A DNA stretch of 35,902 nucleotides from an uncultured Clostridia bacterium (GCA_944385925.1 CALWZE010000082.1:1-35902); one strand, 5' to 3'; shown: positions 26,401-33,790, numbered from the stretch's first letter. The notes: generated from the sequence alone by a model not told the origin. Numbers and translations: made by a program.

Positions 26401-27512
26401 CGGTACAGTCCGCCCCGGGCCAGGACGAGCAGGCCGCGCTCGCGGCGCTGGTTGAGAGCGGCGACGTGCAGTATGTGCTCGCGACCGGGGAAAAGGGCGC
26501 GCTGCCCGACGCCGAGACGGTCGCGCTGCGCCGGCGCGCGATCGAGTGCCGGGTCGCCTGCCTGACCAGCATCGACACCGCAAGCGCGTTGCTGAGCGTT
26601 ATTCGCAGCGGCTACAGCTGTGAAAATATCGAGCTGTTCGACGCCGCCCATCTGCCGACAAGCAAAAAAAGCTACCGCTTCATCAAGATGCGGGCGAGCG
26701 AAAATGATTACATCTATTTCGACTGCTTTGACCAGACGGTTGAAAACCCCGAGTCGCTGAGCGTCTGGCTGTCCAGCCGGCGGCGCAGCATCGGCGGGGA
26801 CGGCATCGTGTTGATTCTGCCGGACGAGCGGTATGACGCGTCGATGCGGATGTACAACTCGGACGGCACTCCCGCCGAGATCGCGGCGAACGCGATGCGC
26901 TGCGTCGCGAAGTATCTCTATGAGCGGGGACGGGTGCGCAAGCAGGAGATGGTCATCGGCACCGAGGCCGGGCCGCGCAGCCTGCGCTGTTATGTGCGGG
27001 ACGGCCAGGTCTACAGCGTCTCGATCGAGATGCGCGCCCCCGACTTCCGGGCGGCGAAGGTTCCGCTCTCCCCTGCGTTTGAAAAGGAACGCGCGGTCAA
27101 CAAGCCCTGGCAGGTGGACGGAACCCTCTACCGGGTGACCTGCCTGTCGATGGGCAATCCGCACTGCGTGCTGTTCGTGGAGGACGTCGATGCCTTCCCG
27201 GTCGAGACGGTCGGCCCGCGGCTGGAGACCGACCCCGCTTTCCCCCAGCGCGCGAATATCTCCTTTGCGACCGTGCTGGACCGCTAGACCATCCGGATGC
27301 GGGTCTGGGAGCGCGGCATCGGGGAGACCTGGTCCTGCGGCACCGGGGCCTGCGCCGTCGCGGCCGCCGCGACCGAGCTGGGACTCTGCGAGATGAACAG
27401 CGACATCACCCTGCACCTGCGGGGCGGCGACCTGACCGTCAACCGCCGTGCGGACGGCCTGACCCTGACCGGCGACGCCCAGATCGACTTTGAGGGCGTT
27501 ATCGATATCTGA
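23466..27512 (+). CDS. carB: Carbamoyl-phosphate synthase large subunit fused to a DapF-like epimerase domain, with an in-frame TAG
   Basis: Residues 1 to about 1060 are a complete CarB: two ATP-grasp halves (GQAAEFDYAGTQA and GQGIEFDYASVH starts, RPAFTLGGSGGG, NNNPETVSTDFDTADRL) and a C-terminal regulatory domain. With no stop or start between, the frame runs from SKKS (1066-1069) straight into a DapF-like two-lobed epimerase (YRFIKMRASENDYIYFD...). Both epimerase Cys are present: C1146 in NAMRC and C1291 in SCGTGAC. Two Gly-rich motifs are unusual: GCGND reads ASEND, and MCGN reads IAAN. A TAG at 27285-27287 (codon 1274) cuts off the last 75 codons including C1291; the frame continues intact to TGA at 27512. 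CarB function is firm. The epimerase could be diaminopimelate epimerase or a paralogue acting on another amino acid. The gene ends at a strong terminator. Confidence 0.88.
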
Positions 27513-27530
27513 AACCGTTTTGGAAATGAT

Positions 27531-27567
27531 AAAAGCCGCGCAAAGAGAACGTTTTTGCGCGGCTTTT
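27531..27567 (+). terminator. Rho-independent terminator of the arg-car cluster
   Basis: A perfect 14-bp stem AAAAGCCGCGCAAA / TTTGCGCGGCTTTT with a 9-nt loop, 18 bases past the TGA that ends the full carB-dapF frame. Its position supports the longer frame as the original gene end. Confidence 0.9.
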
Positions 27568-28304
27568 GATTTGACGCCGGACAGGCAAAAAACGGCTGAA
27601 CCGGGGAGCATCAAATCACCTTCATATAATGCCCCGGCAGAGTTGGAGTCCTGGGAGGGAAAGCGGACAACGCCCCGCAAGCGCGGCGAACAGCCCGGTC
27701 GACTGTATGACCGGCTGAATGAATTTCATTGCCCTGCCCGGTAAAACCGGGAAAGCCCTTTTGCGCAAAAGCAGAAAAATCAAAACCACCCTTTGAATGG
27801 GGGGCTTGAACAGGCCCTGTAAGCGCAAATCTTCTGTGGCAGCTGTTTAAGAAGACACTGAACCGTTTTTCAATCTCGCTTTTTGCACTGCAAGTCCTTT
27901 ACACGGGGATGCCTTAAGTAATTTTGCATGATTCAAAGCGATAATTCTTTGCTTTAGCTTCCGGCCATGCTTTACCTGTTTCATTTTTTCAAGGATTTTT
28001 ATAGCTCCCCCAGTTCAACTGTGGGATTATCATGCCTGTTCGGCGCAGCAGGAATAAAACAGGCCCCGGCTGACGCCGCGACCTGAAGAAAAAAATATCG
28101 TTTTAAATCAGAACGAGAACCGCTTGCCGAAAGCCCCCAATATATGAAAATCTGCATCGAAAAATGTGTGCTCCATGCTGCCTGCGGCGCACGCTTCAGA
28201 CAGCCGCCGCAAACAGGCGGGCCGTTTTTGGAGGAGAAACCGGCTCGACGGCGGCTGTGTGTTGTACCGGCGGATCATGCAAATCGGAAACCGCCGGCAG
28301 CGGA
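27568..28304. other. Gene-poor region, possible mobile-element relic
   Basis: About 740 bases without a confident gene, lower in GC than its surroundings around 27.8-28.05 kb. It contains small palindromes (CAGTT-G-AACTG flanked by C- and G-runs near 28010; a CCACCC...GGGGGG hairpin near 27785-27805 followed, on the minus strand, by a T-rich tract). These resemble ends of small insertion elements, but no transposase or terminal repeats can be identified. Confidence 0.3.
27847..27984 (-). CDS. Possible small basic peptide (45 aa), hypothetical
   Basis: A 46-codon frame on the minus strand starts ATG at 27984 and ends TAA. The product is Lys/Arg-rich (begins MKQVKHGRKLKQRIIALNH) and is not recognised. 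The ribosome binding site is poor. A hairpin with a T-rich tail lies about 45-80 bases past the stop, which would suit a short transcript. It could be a decayed gene fragment. Confidence 0.2.
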   Translation of the reverse strand: MKQVKHGRKLKQRIIALNHAKLLKASPCKGLAVQKARLKNGSVSS

Positions 28305-29129
28305 TCACAGCCGCTCGTAAATATGGAGATCGAACCCGATCTCGGTTTCAAGCGAGTCCAGCGCGGCGAGGCGTTCCTTTCCCGCGCGCGGGGTTTTCCA
28401 GAAATACGGGGTCATCCCGAACAGATTTTGAATTTCCTGCCCGGAGCGCAGGAAGGCGCTGCCTTCAAAGCTTTGCACGCCGAGATAGCGAAAGCCGGGG
28501 TATTCGGCCTTGATGCGGGCGTTTTCATAGGGGCGCTCGTACAGCAGTTCCTTGAGCTGCATAAGATGGCGCGGCGCGGGCACGACGTAGAGGAAACGCC
28601 CGCCCGGCTGAAGTACCCGGCGGAATTCATCAATACAAAGCGGGGAAAAGCAGTTGAGCAGCAACCCGATGTGCCGGTCGGCGACCGGAAGGCGATAGGC
28701 CGAGGCGACGGCGATCTCGGCGTCGGGACAGCGCCGCGCGGCAAGCTTTGCGGCCGCTTTGGAGATGTCGATGCCCGCGGCGGGGTTCTGCCGCCCCGCC
28801 TTTTTCAGAGCGTCGCAGATTCCCTCGGTGTAATAGCCTTCCCCGCAGCCGGAATCCAGAAAGCCGCCCTCTTCGGGACAATGCGCAAGCGCGGCCGCGC
28901 ACAAAAGCTGCCGCAGCGGAGCATAGTGACCGCAGGCGAGAAAGGCGGCGCGCGCGGCGACCATTTCCCTGTCGTCGCCGGGATCGGCGGAATGTTTGCG
29001 GTTGGCGGGCAGCAGATGGACATAGCCCTGCGCCGCGCGGTCAAAGCTGTGTCCCGACGCGCAGCGATACAGTTTCGGTTCGCGGCTGAGCGCGCCGCCG
29101 CAGATCGGGCAGACAAAAAGACTGGTCAT
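28305..29129 (-). CDS. rlmA: 23S rRNA guanine-N1 methyltransferase, RlmA family
   Basis: A 274-aa SAM-dependent enzyme methylating a guanine in helix 35 of 23S rRNA (G745 in RlmA-I, G748 in the TlrB/RlmA-II type of Gram-positives, where it affects tylosin binding). The N-terminal zinc ribbon (CPICGG...CASGHSF), the family block ANRKHSADPGDDREMVAAR, AFLACGHYAPL, the SAM motif DSGCGEGYYTEG and the C-terminal GMTPYFWKT all match. The ATG at 29129 follows AGGGGAC. It is divergent from the small EamA gene. G745 versus G748 specificity is not decidable by eye; Gram-positive origin favours G748. Confidence 0.9.
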   Translation of the reverse strand: MTSLFVCPICGGALSREPKLYRCASGHSFDRAAQGYVHLLPANRKHSADPGDDREMVAARAAFLACGHYAPLRQLLCAAALAHCPEEGGFLDSGCGEGYYTEGICDALKKAGRQNPAAGIDISKAAAKLAARRCPDAEIAVASAYRLPVADRHIGLLLNCFSPLCIDEFRRVLQPGGRFLYVVPAPRHLMQLKELLYERPYENARIKAEYPGFRYLGVQSFEGSAFLRSGQEIQNLFGMTPYFWKTPRAGKERLAALDSLETEIGFDLHIYERL

Positions 29130-29176
29130 ACTAAGGTCCCCTTTCGGGCGCGCGGAAATAAAAAGCAGAGGCGGGA

Positions 29177-29206
29177 TTGAACAGGCCGCGCGCCGGGTGA
29201 TACAAT
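29177..29206 (+). promoter_or_regulatory. Promoter of the half-size EamA gene
   Basis: TTGAAC (29177-29182), an 18-bp spacer and TACAAT (29201-29206), about 30 bases before the start codon. Confidence 0.55.
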
Positions 29207-29236
29207 TGCAGAAGATGAAAACGGGAGGAAAAAGAT

Positions 29237-29650
29237 ATGTGGTTGATTCCGGCGCTGGGCTCGTCGATTTTTGCGGCGCTGACCTCGATCCTGGCCAAAA
29301 TCGGCATTGACGGGGTGAATTCAAATCTCGCGACCGCGCTGCGCACCGCCGTTGTGCTGGCGATGTCCTGGGGCATGGTCTTTTTGACCAACGCGCAAAG
29401 CGGGATTTTTCAAATCAGCAGAAGAAGCTGGGTGTTTCTCATTCTTTCCGGCCTTGAGACCGGCGCTTCCTGGCTGTGCTATTATAAAGCGCTGCAAACG
29501 GGACAGGCGGTCAAGGTCGTGCCGATCGACAAATTGAGCGTCGTGTTTACCGTTTTGCTTGCGGCGCTTTTCCTGCATGAGCAGATCACGGTCCGCTCCG
29601 CGATCGGCTGCGCGCTGATTGCGGCGGGCACGCTGCTGATGGTGCTGTGA
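29237..29650 (+). CDS. Half-size EamA-domain membrane protein
   Basis: A 137-aa protein with four to five hydrophobic helices, equal to a single EamA repeat. The segment CYYKALQTGQAVKVVPIDKLSVVFTVLLA and the ending AIGCALIAAGTLLMVL are typical of the short EamA proteins, which are thought to work as dimers. Substrate unknown. ATG at 29237 follows GGGAGGAAA. It appears to be a single-gene unit divergent from rlmA. Confidence 0.85.
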   Translation: MWLIPALGSSIFAALTSILAKIGIDGVNSNLATALRTAVVLAMSWGMVFLTNAQSGIFQISRRSWVFLILSGLETGASWLCYYKALQTGQAVKVVPIDKLSVVFTVLLAALFLHEQITVRSAIGCALIAAGTLLMVL

Positions 29651-29954
29651 ATCCCGGCGCGGGCGCGGCAAGGGCTTTTGCAGGGTTATAAGCGCCTTTG
29701 TGTCCGGGGACAGGAACCCGCTGCGCCGCGCGGGGCGTGTGGCTTGTGCGCGGCAAAAGGGCGGCCCCATTGCGCTGGCCGAGGGGCAAAAGCTTGTTTT
29801 GCGCTGCGGACAAAGCGGAAAAGGGCGATAAATTCGTCAAGGAAACAAAGACGAAGAATGTTTGCCTGCGGCCGGCCTGCTCGCTTTTTAAATATAGTTT
29901 GCGGAAATCTGTTCCCGGTGTTGGAAAAACGGAAAATCTGCCCAAAAGCGGAAA
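29651..29954. other. Intergenic stretch without recognisable features
   Basis: About 300 bases between convergent genes. Open frames here lack ribosome binding sites and recognisable products, and no clear terminator was found for either gene. Confidence 0.35.
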
Positions 29955-30560
29955 TTATTGCCGGGACGCTTTTTCCGCGCCGCTTACCGGAATCGGAAAA
30001 CCGGCCGGCTGTACTGCGAAGGGATTGGCGTTTTTGCGCACGACCTGCTCGCGGATATAGCGGAAGGTCTCGTCTTCCCCGCTGTCCCGCAGCATCTTCA
30101 ACAGCCCTTCAAGCAGCGCGCGGGTGTTGGGGTGCAGGACGAGATGGTCTTTTGAGAATTCGTAATAGCGCAGCGGATAATCGTCCTCGTATTTTTCCGG
30201 ATTGTAGGTTTTGCTCGCCGCGATGCGGTCGCAGACCATCTCGGCGACATACCGCACCGGCATCTCCATGCCGCAGATCCCGTAAGGACGAACCGGAGAG
30301 TAGTCGATCCAGTATTCCAGATGATGTTTGTTGCGGCCCTTGTGGTGCAGCCAGGCGGCACTGTATCCCATGACCTTGCGCTCCATATTGTTCGGACTCT
30401 GGTTTCCCTGATAAAATCTGGCGCCCGCACGGAATTCAACCGGGCTGTATTTGGAAAGATCGTGCAGAAGACCCTGACGGATCAGCCCGCAGCGAAAGCA
30501 GTATTTCATGACAAGGAACTTATGGTGATTGATGGTGCGCAGATGGGAAAGCCATTTCAT
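29955..30560 (-). CDS. DUF5662 family protein
   Basis: A 201-aa protein of unknown function. The family-like blocks are GLLHDLSKYSPVEF, with an HD-type His-Asp pair, and AAWLHHKGRNKHHLEYWIDY, rich in His, which together suggest a metal-binding helical fold. YNPEKYEDDYPLRYY follows. The ATG at 30560 has AGAGG upstream and is preferred over a start 33 bases earlier. It is monocistronic. The assignment to DUF5662 rests on recalled similarity and the catalytic activity, if any, is unknown. Confidence 0.75.
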   Translation of the reverse strand: MKWLSHLRTINHHKFLVMKYCFRCGLIRQGLLHDLSKYSPVEFRAGARFYQGNQSPNNMERKVMGYSAAWLHHKGRNKHHLEYWIDYSPVRPYGICGMEMPVRYVAEMVCDRIAASKTYNPEKYEDDYPLRYYEFSKDHLVLHPNTRALLEGLLKMLRDSGEDETFRYIREQVVRKNANPFAVQPAGFPIPVSGAEKASRQ

Positions 30561-30697
30561 AAATGCAGAACCTCTGAATAATATTTGCCTCAAAGCAGCC
30601 GCCCGGCCGACATGTCCGCTGTCTGCACGGGGGCGAATGGGGATGCTTCGTCAGAAATTATAATATAAAAACGCCGCAAAGAAAAGCGGCGCACAAT

Positions 30698-30726
30698 TTG
30701 ACACCGGCTTGCGGAATGTGTTAAAA
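30698..30726 (+). promoter_or_regulatory. Promoter of the mntP riboswitch leader
   Basis: TTGACA (30698-30703), 17-bp spacer, TTAAAA (30721-30726), about 40 bases before the riboswitch core. Confidence 0.7.
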
Positions 30727-30769
30727 TCCCCAAAGTGTCCGACAGATTATAAAAAGAAAAAGATAATTC

Positions 30770-30862
30770 CTGTGAGGGAGTAGTTCGCGGTCTGCAGCCG
30801 TGACGCCGTCAACAAGATGAGACCGGCGGTCTCTGGCGGCGGATGAAAGAGCGAGACTCACG
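30770..30862 (+). ncRNA. yybP-ykoY manganese riboswitch
   Basis: The conserved 5' signature GAGGGAGTAG and the 3' signature GCGAGACTCAC are both present, and GTGAG (30772-30776) pairs with CTCAC at the far end to close the P1 stem. Between them lie two GC-rich hairpin arms. Known members bind Mn2+ and turn on export genes such as mntP. The location directly before mntP fits this fully. Confidence 0.9.
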
Positions 30863-30905
30863 GACGGCGTGCGGCTTTGGGCCCCGCAGTCCGCGGGTCT
30901 TTTTT
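30855..30905 (+). terminator. Riboswitch-controlled terminator before mntP
   Basis: GACTCACGGAC and GTCCGCGGGTC pair around an inner TGCGG/CCGCA stem and are followed by TTTTTT. The 5' arm includes the CTCAC strand of the riboswitch P1, so ligand-stabilised P1 and this terminator are mutually exclusive, as expected for an Mn-on switch. Confidence 0.85.
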
Positions 30906-30942
30906 CTTCCCTTACGGCGCGCAGAAAAAAGGAGCGGATAAA

Positions 30943-31515
30943 ATGGGATTCTTACAGTTTTTTCTTATCGCGGTCGGCCTTGCGATGGACGCTTTCGCGG
31001 TGGCGGTCTGCAAGGGACTGAACATGCGCAAAACCGATTTTAAATACGCCGCGCTGCTCGGCCTGTTTTTCGGCGGCTTCCAGGCGCTCATGCCGGCGAT
31101 CGGCTGGATGCTGGGCCGGCAATTTGAAAAGTACATCACCAGCGTCGATCATTGGATCGCGTTTTTGCTGCTTGCATTTATCGGCGGGAAGATGATCGCC
31201 GGGTCCTTTAAAAAGGAAGAGACCGAAAGCTGCTGCGGCCCGGTGGTCTATGACCTGCGCGAACTGTTCATGCTTGCAGTGGCCACCAGCATTGACGCGC
31301 TCGCGGTCGGCATTACCTTCGCCTTTCTTGGCGTGGATATCCTTGGGCCCGTCGCGCTCATCGGTGTGGTCACCTTCTTTCTTTCGGTCGCCGGCGTGGC
31401 GGTCGGCAGCCGGTTTGGCGCAAAGTACAAGTCAAAGGCCGAGCTTGCCGGCGGCATTGTACTGGTCGCGATCGGCTTGAAAATTCTGCTTGAGCATCTG
31501 GGTATACTTAGATAA
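30943..31515 (+). CDS. mntP: Manganese efflux pump MntP
   Basis: A 190-aa membrane exporter with six helices in two repeats. AVGLAMDAFAVAVCKGL and VATSIDALAVGITFAFLG carry the paired acidic residues that define the family's metal path. Length is typical. The ATG at 30943 follows AAAGGAG. It is controlled by the manganese riboswitch and terminator directly upstream, so it should be induced when Mn2+ is high. Given the nearby peroxide-defence genes, Mn balance may also affect PerR metallation; that link is inference. Confidence 0.95.
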   Translation: MGFLQFFLIAVGLAMDAFAVAVCKGLNMRKTDFKYAALLGLFFGGFQALMPAIGWMLGRQFEKYITSVDHWIAFLLLAFIGGKMIAGSFKKEETESCCGPVVYDLRELFMLAVATSIDALAVGITFAFLGVDILGPVALIGVVTFFLSVAGVAVGSRFGAKYKSKAELAGGIVLVAIGLKILLEHLGILR

Positions 31516-31549
31516 AAAGATCTTCGCGGCTTTTTAACGGGCGGGATGC

Positions 31550-31578
31550 TTGCGAAGCCGCACCGCCGGTGGTATACT
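31550..31578 (+). promoter_or_regulatory. Promoter of the MerR-YbjQ operon
   Basis: TTGCGA (31550-31555), 17-bp spacer, TATACT (31573-31578), just after the mntP stop. The spacer is normal length rather than the stretched 19 bp of classic MerR-activated promoters. Confidence 0.6.
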
Positions 31579-31640
31579 TGTGCGCAAAGAAATTCCCCGG
31601 CGGGGGAAGTGTTGTTGCAGGAGATTTTGAAAAAAAGCAT

Positions 31641-32276
31641 ATGACAATAAAAGAGGCCGAAGCGCAGGCCGGCATAACAAAAAAGAATATCCGCTTTTAT
31701 GAGCGTATGGGGCTGCTTTGTCCGGTGCGCGACCGGGAGAACAGCTATCGCAACTATTCCGAGGCGGATGTTGAGCGCCTGAAAACCATACGGCTGCTGC
31801 GCAGCCTGTATCTGCCCATTGAGGAAATTCGCGCGCTGCTTGCCGGGGAAGACCGGCTTGAGCAGAGCCTGCGCGAGCACGCGGTGCATCTTGCCAAGGA
31901 GGCGGAAAGCCTGCAATGCGCGCAGCTGCTCTGCACCGAGATCGCGCAGAGCGGGAAACCGCTGGATGTGGACGGCTATCTTGAGCGGCTGAACCGGCAC
32001 GAGCAGGCAGGGGTAAGGTTCATGAACCTGAAAAAGCAGGATACCCGCCGCCAATACATCTTTCCGGCAATCTGCGCGGCGGTGATGCTGGTGATCATGG
32101 GAACCCTTATCGGCCTGTTCATCTGGGGCATGGGACTGGAAAACCGGCCGCCGCTTGCGCTTGCGCTGCTGCTTATCGCGATCCCGGCAAGCGTCGTGAT
32201 CGGCGTGATTCTTGCGCTGATTCAGCGTATCCGGGAGATTAAAAAAGGGGAAATCGATGAAGCTCGTAAATATTGA
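31641..32276 (+). CDS. MerR-family regulator with two C-terminal membrane helices
   Basis: A 211-aa protein. Residues 1-70 form a MerR winged helix (TIKEAEAQAGITKKNIRFYERMGLL...NSYRNYSEADVERLKTIRLLRSL), followed by a coiled-coil dimer helix and a Cys-containing stretch. Two hydrophobic helices lie in the C-terminal third (about 142-165 and 172-195), so it is probably a membrane-tethered regulator. The ATG at 31641 has only a distant AGGAG (about 15 bases), so the start is moderately sure. It overlaps the downstream ybjQ-like gene by 20 bp. The ligand is unknown. Confidence 0.85.
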   Translation: MTIKEAEAQAGITKKNIRFYERMGLLCPVRDRENSYRNYSEADVERLKTIRLLRSLYLPIEEIRALLAGEDRLEQSLREHAVHLAKEAESLQCAQLLCTEIAQSGKPLDVDGYLERLNRHEQAGVRFMNLKKQDTRRQYIFPAICAAVMLVIMGTLIGLFIWGMGLENRPPLALALLLIAIPASVVIGVILALIQRIREIKKGEIDEARKY

Positions 32277-32583
32277 CTATATCCCGGGCCGGGAATTTGA
32301 GGCGCTGGACATTGTGAAGGGAAACGTTGTCCAGACCAAGAATATAGGCCGGGATTTCATGGCGCTGATGAAAACGCTGGTTGGTGGCGAGATCGAGAGC
32401 TATTCCGAGATGCTCAATGAGGCGCGGGCCATCGCGGTTAAACGAATGGTGGACGAGGCCGAAGCGCTCGGCGCCGATGCGGTCATCAATGTGCGCTATG
32501 CCTCTGCCTCGGTCATGAGCGGCGCCGCCGAGGTAATTGCCTACGGCACGGCCGTTCGCTTCACTGACGGCAAGGAAGACTGA
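32257..32583 (+). CDS. YbjQ / UPF0145 family protein
   Basis: A 108-aa protein of the YbjQ family, which forms pentameric beta-rich assemblies of unknown role, sometimes described as putative heavy-metal binding. Typical blocks are GREFEALDIVKGNVVQTKNIGRDF, MLNEARAIAVKRMVDEAEALGADAVINVRY and the end AYGTAVRF. The start overlaps the MerR gene end by 20 bp and has AAAAAGGGG upstream, so the two genes are coupled. Confidence 0.9.
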   Translation: MKLVNIDYIPGREFEALDIVKGNVVQTKNIGRDFMALMKTLVGGEIESYSEMLNEARAIAVKRMVDEAEALGADAVINVRYASASVMSGAAEVIAYGTAVRFTDGKED

Positions 32584-32704
32584 TTGAACGGCGCTTTCGG
32601 CCGGCGCCGCCCGGGGCGTCTGAATGGTCACCGCCGGAACAGGCATAAAAACAGCTTTGCATGTGCCGCGCAGCGCGGCGCGTGACCGGAATCACTTCAA
32701 ACAA

Positions 32705-32742
32705 CGGCGGCCCCAAGCAGCTTTGAATGCCGAAGGCCGCCG
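32705..32742 (+). repeat. Inverted repeat just upstream of the recombinase gene
   Basis: CGGCGGCC (32705-32712) and GGCCGCCG (32735-32742) are perfect 8-bp arms separated by 22 bases, ending 18 bases before the start codon. It may be an operator bound by the recombinase-like protein or an mRNA hairpin near its ribosome binding site. Confidence 0.4.
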
Positions 32743-32760
32743 CGAATGGAGGAATAAATT

Positions 32761-33342
32761 ATGAGGATAGGATACATTCGCGTATTGACGGTGGATCAGG
32801 AGCCAACTCAACGGGAGATAATTATGGAACGGCTCGGCGTAGATAAGCTGTTCATGGATAAGTACTCTAGAAAGAATAAAGATCGCCCTGGGATGGACGA
32901 AATGATGGCGTTTGTACGCGAGGGTGATGTGCTGGTGGTAGAAAGTTTTAGCCAGTTCGCGCGTAGTATGAAGGACCTGATTTTGCTGATAAAGGAACTG
33001 AATCGCAAACAAGTTCAGTTTGTAAGCCAGAAGGAATCGCTTGATACCAGCACCCTGCAGGGCAAGTTTGTACTTGAGATGTTTGGTGCACTTGCGCAGC
33101 TGGAACATGAGATTGCTTTGCAGCGACAGGCTGAGGGTATCGCAATTGCAAAAGCTGAAGGCAGGTATAAGGGGCGTAAACCGATAGCCGTAGACGAGGA
33201 ACGCATGGCCGAGCTTTACGCGGCTTGGAAACGCGGAGATACGGTCCCAAAGCTCATGATGAAAGCGTTGGGTCTTAAACCCGCTACGTTCTGGCGAAAG
33301 GTCAGGGCATATGAGGTCAAACACGGGATCAGGAAAGAGTAA
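32761..33342 (+). CDS. Serine recombinase (resolvase/invertase-like) lacking catalytic residues
   Basis: A 193-aa protein with the full small serine recombinase layout: N-terminal catalytic fold, long E helix (LEMFGALAQLEHEIALQRQAEGIAIAKAEGRYKGRK) and C-terminal helix-turn-helix (GDTVPKLMMKALGLKPATFWRKV). The nucleophile motif, usually Y-A-R-V-S-T, reads YIRVLT, so the catalytic Ser is Leu9. The first active-site Arg of the S-R-F-A-R segment is Gln65 (SFSQFARS); the second (Arg68) and DRP Arg42 remain. Strand cleavage should be impossible, while DNA binding may persist. The gene is visibly AT-richer than its neighbours and has a strong GGAGG, suggesting horizontal origin and possible reuse as a DNA-binding regulator. 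Confidence 0.88.
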   Translation: MRIGYIRVLTVDQEPTQREIIMERLGVDKLFMDKYSRKNKDRPGMDEMMAFVREGDVLVVESFSQFARSMKDLILLIKELNRKQVQFVSQKESLDTSTLQGKFVLEMFGALAQLEHEIALQRQAEGIAIAKAEGRYKGRKPIAVDEERMAELYAAWKRGDTVPKLMMKALGLKPATFWRKVRAYEVKHGIRKE

Positions 33343-33721
33343 TTGGGAGATATAGAAAACTGCACAATATACTAAAGAGCATCCGCGCCCGTTTTTTCTT
33401 GTTTATTAAAAAAAGAAATGCTGGTTCTGAGTTGAAGGAATGTAGTTCGTACATAACCCCGCGCAAAGCGGGAGCGGGATTTTGCCGCGAAGGAAAAGGC
33501 GTTTTATGACCGCCGCAAAGGCGGAAAAGCGCTCGATCTGTCTAAAGCGATTTGCCGGTAAAAAATTTGCCGGCCGTAAGAGCCTCCCGATCTGACCGAA
33601 TGCATTGACCCAAAACGGAGAAAGCGAGAAAAAAGGATGCGGAAAACTCACTGTGCGCCCTGTCCGCCGGGCACGAAAACCGGCTTTTGGAACAGTTGGC
33701 CGCACAGTGGGCGGGCAAAAT
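33343..33721. other. Intergenic region with several small stem-loops
   Basis: No gene is recognised. Short hairpins recur: CCCGC-GCAAA-GCGGG (33458-33472), CCGCC-GCAAA-GGCGG (about 33510-33525) and a GCCGG/CCGGC pair near 33550-33575. The first is followed by a short T-run and could end the recombinase transcript. Confidence 0.4.
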
Positions 33722-33757
33722 CAAAAGGCCTCCGGCAAAGCCGGAGGCCCAAATTTT
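33722..33757 (-). terminator. Rho-independent terminator of the malic enzyme gene
   Basis: A perfect 10-bp stem GGCCTCCGGC / GCCGGAGGCC with a 3-nt loop; on the minus strand it is followed by TTTTGATTTTG. It also has a T-run on the plus strand, so it may act in both directions. Confidence 0.88.
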
Positions 33758-33790
33758 TGCTCAGCGAAACAACAAAGCGCAGACGCGAAA

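Noticed and set aside
13792..27287. Genome-wide reassignment of TAG or TAA to an amino acid
   Set aside because: The histidine kinase gene ends with TAG and many genes (rpe, argH, argB, mntP, recombinase) end with TAA at the expected lengths; pyrrolysine would also not explain the TAA.
32692..33324. A 210-codon minus-strand frame opposite the recombinase gene
   Set aside because: No ribosome binding site or recognisable product; the plus strand has a full recombinase.
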